Below the pieces are notes generated by a model. The model saw only the letters and a program-made list of their open reading frames with translations, searched no databases and was not told the DNA's origin. DNA of 64,000 nt, from NCBI GenBank assembly GCA_947624985.1, contig CANQMO010000011.1, forward strand, positions 23,985 to 87,984, given 5' to 3'. Shown here piece by piece: positions 60,052 to 64,000 of the stretch. The translations under genes and the position numbers were made by a program. This stretch comes from an uncultured Oscillospiraceae bacterium (lineage in GTDB: Bacteria > Bacillota > Clostridia > Oscillospirales > Oscillospiraceae). Numbering within the stretch: position 1 is the first letter of the stretch; every line of letters starts with the position of its first letter.

Positions 60052-60900
60052 TTACAGCGCGCGCAGCGTCCGGGCGATGTCGCCCTGTATGCAGATGGAC
60101 CGCCGGGCGATCTCGTCCGGGACCGCGGCGTGGCTACGGTTGACGCAGGCGTAGAGCGCGTTCGGGCTTTCCGCTGTCATGCGCCAGAAGGGGTATTTGA
60201 TGATACCGGGGGTGTTGTAGCCCACGCCCAATTCCCAAAACAGGACGCGCTTTCTCTGCCGGGAGCGAAGAAAGCGGGCGTACCGCCGGGCGGCGGCGTG
60301 CCAGCCACCGTCCTCCACGAAGCTCCCGTCGGCGCGCAGATTCATGGTCAGCGGCCTGCCGCAGCGGGGGCATACCGGCAAAAGCTCCGCCGGCACCCGC
60401 ATATCCTTTTGCCGCTCTGTCATGGCGCGGATGGCGGTCTCGTTGTCCCAGGTCTGCTGGCAGCAGGGCTCGCTGCACTGGAAAAGGCCGTAGTCCCCCT
60501 GGGTATAGAAAAGCCGGTCTTTGTCCACGCCCGCCTTCTGGAAGCAGTGGTCCACATTGGTGGTGAGGACGAAATAGTCCTTGCCCTTCACCAGCTCCAG
60601 CACCTTTTCATAGACCGGCACGGGCGGGTCCATGTAGCGGTTGATGAAGATGTAGCGGCTCCAGTACGCCCAGAATTCCTCCGGGCTCTCAAAGGGATAG
60701 AAGCCTCCGGAGTACATGTCCCGGATACCGTACTTTTTCGCAAAGTCGGAAAAGTATCTGTAAAACCGCTCTCCGTCGTAGACGAAGCCCGCCGCGGTGG
60801 ATAGGCCGGACCCGGCGCCGATCACCACGGCGTCCGCCGCGTCCAGCGCGTCGCGCAGCCTTTTTACGTTGTCCGCAAAACTCTCCATACCGTACTCCAT
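60052..60900 (-). CDS. Sir2-family protein, SirTM-like
   Basis: A 282-residue NAD-dependent sirtuin-fold protein. The NAD motif GAGSGLSTAAGF (about 29-40) and a zinc module (CSEPCCQQTWDNE, then CPRCGRPL) are present. The usual TQNID..H catalytic segment reads TTNVDHCFQKAG. This resembles class M sirtuins (SirTM), which act as ADP-ribosyltransferases rather than deacetylases. The usual SirTM partners (macrodomain, GcvH-L, LplA) are not in the window. ATG 60900 has AAGGAG 11 bp upstream. An in-frame GTG at 60912 overlaps that site. Confidence 0.75.
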   Translation of the reverse strand: MEYGMESFADNVKRLRDALDAADAVVIGAGSGLSTAAGFVYDGERFYRYFSDFAKKYGIRDMYSGGFYPFESPEEFWAYWSRYIFINRYMDPPVPVYEKVLELVKGKDYFVLTTNVDHCFQKAGVDKDRLFYTQGDYGLFQCSEPCCQQTWDNETAIRAMTERQKDMRVPAELLPVCPRCGRPLTMNLRADGSFVEDGGWHAAARRYARFLRSRQRKRVLFWELGVGYNTPGIIKYPFWRMTAESPNALYACVNRSHAAVPDEIARRSICIQGDIARTLRAL

Positions 60901-61005
60901 AGCGCGTTCCACTCCTTCGGGGCCAGAATAACACGTTCCGTCCGGAAAGGCAATCGGTCTGTCCTTACATCATTGAGAACAGGTAAAGCATTCAAGGCTT
61001 ATCCT

Positions 61006-61641
61006 TTAGCGGGCTTGACCGCCGGTGTGGATCCGCTCCACGGCTCCCGCGGGACACACCGCGAAGCAATTGCCGCAGTGCAGGCAGTTCTCCTGCCGGA
61101 TGGCGTAGGGCATCCCCGGCTCGATGCACCGCTGGGGGCAGTTTTTCAGACACTTGCCGCAGCCGACGCACCGCGCGGAAATGACATAGCCCTTTTTCGT
61201 GACGTTCCCCGCCCCGATAGCATAGCTCTCCCGGAAGATGGGGTTGACGCCCAGGTTGAAATACTCGATCTGGCCGTCCCGTATCTCAAAGACGATCCCC
61301 GCCAGCTTCCTCGTATCGCCGGGATAGACGTTGGAAAGATAGGGCTGCTCGGCAAAGATCGTGTCGATCCATTTCTCCTGCTCATCGCCCGGCACGGGGA
61401 CCGCTCTGCCGGCCAGCCGGATCATCTCCTTGTACTTCGTATAGCCAAGCACCTGCACCCGGCCATCGGCCAGAAGCTCTCGGCAAAAGTCCTTGCCCTT
61501 CGCGGTGAAAAACACCATCCGGTCCGGCTCATAGTGGATAGCGGAAATATTGCGTATCTGCGGCGCGCCGTCTTTATCCACCGTGGCGAAGGCCAGCACG
61601 CCCACATATTCTAATTTTTTGAGACAAGTCTGTACGTCCAT
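61006..61641 (-). CDS. Flavin (PNPOx-fold) protein fused to 2[4Fe-4S] ferredoxin
   Basis: A 211-residue redox protein. The N-terminal FMN-binding pyridoxamine-oxidase-like split barrel (about 1-135: LEYVGVLAFATVDKDGAPQI) is fused to a C-terminal ferredoxin with CVGCGKCLKNCPQRC and CLHCGNCFAVCPAG. It is probably a small ferredoxin-dependent flavin reductase. It is a single gene on the minus strand, between the sirtuin and XRE genes. Confidence 0.85.
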   Translation of the reverse strand: MDVQTCLKKLEYVGVLAFATVDKDGAPQIRNISAIHYEPDRMVFFTAKGKDFCRELLADGRVQVLGYTKYKEMIRLAGRAVPVPGDEQEKWIDTIFAEQPYLSNVYPGDTRKLAGIVFEIRDGQIEYFNLGVNPIFRESYAIGAGNVTKKGYVISARCVGCGKCLKNCPQRCIEPGMPYAIRQENCLHCGNCFAVCPAGAVERIHTGGQAR

Positions 61642-61677
61642 GCCTAATACCTCTTTGAAAAATGACTATGAAGAAAC

Positions 61678-61711
61678 AAAAGCGGCAGGAAGTCCATTTC
61701 CTGCCGCTTTT
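61678..61711 (-). terminator. Terminator after the XRE gene
   Basis: AAAAGCGGCAGGAA and TTCCTGCCGCTTTT form a perfect 14-bp stem. On the minus strand it is followed by TTTTGTTTC. Confidence 0.8.
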
Positions 61712-61713
61712 TC

Positions 61714-61926
61714 TCAGCTTCTCGGTGCGGGATCGTCGGTGAGGCCGACCAAGTAATCCAGACTCGTCTTGTAAAAGAGCGCCAATCTTACCGCCATCTC
61801 CAGAGGGAGTGGCCGCTCGCCGCGCTCGTACTTGGAGTACAGGGACTGGTCGCACATCAATTCTTCCGCCACCTGGCGTTGTGTCAGATCCGCATCCTCT
61901 CGCAAGTCGCGTATCCGTAGACGCAT
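61714..61926 (-). CDS. Small XRE-family regulator
   Basis: A 70-residue Cro/C1 HTH protein (IRDLREDADLTQRQVAEELM, SLYSKYERGERPLP). ATG 61926 follows GGTGAT by 6 bp. The longer frame upstream is not conserved-looking. It is divergent from the 56-residue gene, with a palindrome in the shared region, so it probably regulates both genes. Confidence 0.85.
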   Translation of the reverse strand: MRLRIRDLREDADLTQRQVAEELMCDQSLYSKYERGERPLPLEMAVRLALFYKTSLDYLVGLTDDPAPRS

Positions 61927-61970
61927 ACTCATCACCAACGCCAATATACAACAGCGGAAAGGGTCATATT

Positions 61971-61999
61971 GACGGATTGGACAATATGTCCTATAATCC
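61971..61999 (+). promoter_or_regulatory. Promoter with palindrome for the 56-residue gene
   Basis: TTGACG (61971-61976) and TATAAT (61994-61999), spacer 17 bp. GGACA-ATA-TGTCC (61981-61993) lies inside the spacer, a likely XRE operator. Confidence 0.75.
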
Positions 62000-62016
62000 G
62001 CGTTGGAGGTGAGCAT

Positions 62017-62187
62017 ATGCCGGACTATAAGGAAATGTATTTGAAATTGTTTCGTGCTGCTGAGGAGGCTATCAATATCCTAATAGCGGCTCAGCGGGAT
62101 TGTGAGGAAATGTATATCAGTGACCAAGAGCCGCCGATCATACATATAGTACCGCCTAACGAACCCGACAAAGACCAGCCCAAATGA
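62017..62187 (+). CDS. Hypothetical 56-residue protein
   Basis: A short acidic protein: a helical first half (MPDYKEMYLKLFRAAEEAIN) and a Pro-rich end. GGAGGTG lies 5 bp before the ATG and a consensus promoter is upstream, so it is very likely expressed. It is divergent from the XRE gene and ends 4 bp before the convergent radical SAM gene. No family is recognised. Confidence 0.65.
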   Translation: MPDYKEMYLKLFRAAEEAINILIAAQRDCEEMYISDQEPPIIHIVPPNEPDKDQPK

Positions 62188-62190
62188 GGC

Positions 62191-63228
62191 TCAGGGCTCC
62201 ACTTCCTTCCAGCATTGGGGGTCGGGGGCGTAGAAATCACCGTTTGTCCCCTTCGCCACGGCGGGGCAGCCCCGGCACCAGGGCATCAGCTCACACCTGG
62301 CGCACTTTTCAAACTTACTGTAGTCCCGGTACCGCTCCATCTGGCACACCCACACGTCCGCCAGCCGGTCCTCAAAAATGTTGCCTACTTTGCTGTCCGC
62401 CACCCGGCGGCAGGCGTACACGTCCCCGGTGGGCAGGATGGTGATATGGCAGTTGCCGCAGTTGCAGCCGCCGTTGATTATGCCCTCTTTGGCGTTTTCC
62501 GGGATAGTGAACGCGCCCGTCTCGTATTCATAAAGGGTCCAGAGATGGTCCTTTTTGTTGAAGTATGTCTTACAGCTCTGGGCCTCATATTCCTTGAATT
62601 TCCTGTCGCACACCGCAAGCAGGTCCCGGTACTCCTGGGCCGTCATGGAGGCGTCCAGGTCCCCGCCGCTGGGGACATAGCGGGAGAAGGCGAACACGTC
62701 CGCCCCGGCAGCCACCGCCGCGTCGATGATGCCGGGCACCTCCATGCGGTTGGTCCTGGACACCGTGGTCATGATGACGGCGCGGATGCCCGCCCGCTTG
62801 ATGCAGCCGATCTTCTCCAATGTGCAGTCATAGGAGCCGGGCTTGCGGAACCAGTCGTGGGTCTGACGGAGGCCGTCCAGGGACAGCTGGTACTTCTCGC
62901 AGCCCAAGGCCTTCAGCTCCCGGCACACCTGGTCGTTCAGGTGAAAGGGATTGCCCAGGATGGTAAAGGGCACGTCATGCCCGTGTAGCAGCTCCAGCAG
63001 CCGCCAGAAGTCCGGGTGCAGGATGGGATCGCCGCCGGTGATGTAAAAATAGGGCAGCCGGTCATAGACCGCGCAGAAGTCCAGGCAGTTATAAAACGTG
63101 TCCTCCATCTGTTCCCAGGTCATGGAGTCCAGATGCTTGCATTGGTCGCCGGAGAAGATATAACAGTGCTTGCACCGCTGGTCACACTGGTCTGTGATGT
63201 GCCACTGGAAAGAGAAATACTGTTTCAT
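62191..63228 (-). CDS. Radical SAM/SPASM enzyme of the ACGX peptide system
   Basis: A 345-residue radical SAM protein with CDQRCKHCY (C15, C19, C22) at the N-terminus and a SPASM region (CNCGNCHI, ACRRV, CARCELMPWCRGCP, CW). It lies about 60 bp downstream of a precursor with repeated ACG motifs, the pairing known as the ACGX system. It probably modifies the Cys-containing repeats. The chemistry is not established to my knowledge. ATG 63228 has GAGGG 6 bp upstream. Confidence 0.85.
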   Translation of the reverse strand: MKQYFSFQWHITDQCDQRCKHCYIFSGDQCKHLDSMTWEQMEDTFYNCLDFCAVYDRLPYFYITGGDPILHPDFWRLLELLHGHDVPFTILGNPFHLNDQVCRELKALGCEKYQLSLDGLRQTHDWFRKPGSYDCTLEKIGCIKRAGIRAVIMTTVSRTNRMEVPGIIDAAVAAGADVFAFSRYVPSGGDLDASMTAQEYRDLLAVCDRKFKEYEAQSCKTYFNKKDHLWTLYEYETGAFTIPENAKEGIINGGCNCGNCHITILPTGDVYACRRVADSKVGNIFEDRLADVWVCQMERYRDYSKFEKCARCELMPWCRGCPAVAKGTNGDFYAPDPQCWKEVEP

Positions 63229-63256
63229 GTCGTGCCCTCGAAACAACAAATTTGTT

Positions 63257-63278
63257 CCCGGCGGTATGACCCGCCGGG
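63257..63278 (-). terminator. Hairpin between ACGX precursor and maturase
   Basis: CCCGGCGG and CCGCCGGG form an 8-bp stem without a T-run. It probably gives partial termination or RNA stability, so precursor exceeds enzyme. Confidence 0.5.
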
Positions 63279-63285
63279 AGTGGTC

Positions 63286-63471
63286 TTACTTACCGGCAGC
63301 GCCACAAGCGGAGCCGCAAGCCGCGGGCTTCTCTTCCGGCTTGCCAGCCGCGCCGCAGGCAGAACCGCAGGCCGCGGGCTTCTCTTCCGGCTTGTCAGCC
63401 GCGCCGCAGGCAGTGCCGCATGCGGAGGCCGCCTTGTCCTGGGCCCACCCAGCCAGATCAGAAAGTGCCAT
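63286..63471 (-). CDS. ACGX-repeat RiPP precursor peptide
   Basis: A 61-residue peptide. A 16-residue leader-like start (MALSDLAGWAQDK) precedes two full and one partial 17-residue repeats of the form ACGxACGAAxKPEEKPA, with six cysteines in all. AAGGAGG lies 8 bp before ATG 63471. In-frame upstream sequence is not conserved-looking. It is first in the operon with the radical SAM enzyme. The final product and role are unknown. Confidence 0.85.
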   Translation of the reverse strand: MALSDLAGWAQDKAASACGTACGAADKPEEKPAACGSACGAAGKPEEKPAACGSACGAAGK

Positions 63472-63523
63472 CGTGCTGTCCTCCTTGTCAGATTCAGAAA
63501 GCTGTCCGCCTCCTGTGGTCTCC

Positions 63524-63622
63524 ATTATAGGGACATTTTCGCCCTCCACAAGTACGCACAAAAAGGTGGGGTACGCACCTTTTTGTAACTGATTGACAGG
63601 TGCCGGACAGCGCAGTATCATT
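63524..63622. promoter_or_regulatory. Divergent promoters with HxlR-type operator
   Basis: Minus strand toward the ACGX precursor: TTGTGG (63551-63546) and TATAAT (63529-63524), 16 bp apart. Plus strand toward HxlR: TTGACA (63594-63599) and TATCAT (63617-63622), 17 bp apart. Between them a perfect 10-bp inverted repeat, ACAAAAAGGT (63558-63567) and ACCTTTTTGT (63577-63586), and two copies of GTACGCAC form a strong operator candidate. Confidence 0.75.
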
Positions 63623-63661
63623 CAAGTGTAACATTCGATTTTGACTGTATGGAGGCGCGAT

Positions 63662-63997
63662 ATGAAAACAAAGGACGAACTTCTGCCCGAATGCCCTGTG
63701 GCCACCACCGTGCAGCTCATCGGCAACAAGTGGAAGCTGCTCATCATACGGAATCTCATGGTCCGTCCCTGGCGGTTCAACGAATTGCAGCGGGATCTTG
63801 ACGGTATCAGCCAGAAGGTGCTGACCGACAGCCTGCGGTCCATGGAGGCGGACGGGCTCGTCACTCGCACGGTCTACCCGGAGGTGCCGCCCCGGGTGGA
63901 ATACGCCCTGTCCGACCTGGGCCGGAGCCTTCAGCCCATCCTGGACGCCATGCGGGCCTGGGGCGAGCAATACCGCGCCGCCAAGCTGGCCGGGTGA
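63662..63997 (+). CDS. HxlR-family transcriptional regulator
   Basis: A 111-residue winged-helix regulator. Family sequences are CPVATTVQLIGNKWKLLIIR, RPWRFNELQRDLDGISQKVL and LSDLGRSLQPILDAM. Many HxlR proteins sense reactive electrophiles or thiol stress through a conserved N-terminal Cys, present here in ECPV. GGAGG lies 4 bp before ATG 63662. It is divergent from the ACGX locus with a palindrome between them, and is the probable regulator of both. Confidence 0.92.
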   Translation: MKTKDELLPECPVATTVQLIGNKWKLLIIRNLMVRPWRFNELQRDLDGISQKVLTDSLRSMEADGLVTRTVYPEVPPRVEYALSDLGRSLQPILDAMRAWGEQYRAAKLAG

Positions 63998-64000
63998 GAC

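Overview
The window looks like a chromosome segment from a high-GC, Gram-positive-type member of the Clostridia. The best guess is an Oscillospiraceae-like gut anaerobe (relatives of Flavonifractor, Lawsonibacter or Oscillibacter). This is inferred from the yceD-rpmF and rpmH-rnpA-yidD-yidC-jag gene orders, consensus sigma-A promoters, strong GGAGG ribosome binding sites, Bce-type two-component/ABC genes, an ACGX-type peptide locus and mobilizable elements typical of that group. No rRNA, tRNA or CRISPR array was seen. One complete tmRNA gene is present.

Left chromosomal block (1-25.1 kb): RluA-type pseudouridine synthase; yceD-rpmF; der-plsY; rpmH-rnpA-yidD-yidC-jag; an MBOAT/AlgX-like pair for surface O-acetylation; a BceRS-BceAB-like sensing and transport module with a lipoprotein; and a secreted serpin. 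A minus-strand run follows (DUF1002, phosphoglucomutase, DUF2007-like, rlmH, YycJ-like, murA, Nudix). Then come a MecA-like adaptor, smpB, a cyclophilin and ssrA. Three intergenic gaps here hold dense strings of perfect hairpins. The one at 23.28-23.46 kb folds on paper into two tandem cloverleaves.

Mobile block (about 25.15-46.67 kb), directly after ssrA and visibly AT-richer over much of its length: this looks like two related integrative mobilizable elements in tandem. Element A (25.15-41.04 kb) has a Cys-rich VLP protein, a MobA/MobL relaxase, DUF3847, a large serine recombinase at its right end, and a defence cargo. The cargo is a minus-strand operon: controller HTH, two beta-class DNA methyltransferases, an EYKIQ-motif protein, a PLD-nuclease/SF2-helicase fusion, a 65-residue protein, a DndD-like zinc-hook ATPase and a possible DndE-like protein. 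A plus-strand XRE-YhcG pair and a Shedu nuclease follow. Element B (41.04-46.67 kb) is a decayed sibling that keeps only the last 21 codons and terminator of its recombinase, plus a piece of a small mobilization-linked gene. Its cargo is a complete-looking RiPP locus: a secreted short protein, an RRNPP/Rgg-like regulator, a radical SAM/SPASM maturase, a 43-residue Cys/Gly-rich precursor and an ABC exporter. A shared 16-bp box lies upstream of both plus-strand transcription units.

Right chromosomal block (46.7-64 kb): polysaccharide deacetylase, DUF1349 protein, an MsmK/UgpC-type sugar ABC ATPase, and a minus-strand sugar cluster (a TIM-barrel/beta-propeller fusion, a Gfo/Idh/MocA oxidoreductase, a DUF6171 protein and a GH51 arabinofuranosidase). 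After these come a MalY/PatB aminotransferase, cardiolipin synthase, a ferredoxin-type aldo/keto reductase, a LysR regulator, a SirTM-like sirtuin, a flavin/ferredoxin protein, a divergent XRE pair, and an ACGX peptide with its radical SAM enzyme and an HxlR regulator.

The strongest candidates for undescribed biology are the eight-gene methyltransferase/PLD-helicase/DndD-like operon (29.28-36.50 kb), the RRNPP-controlled RiPP locus (41.2-46.35 kb), and the cloverleaf hairpin arrays.
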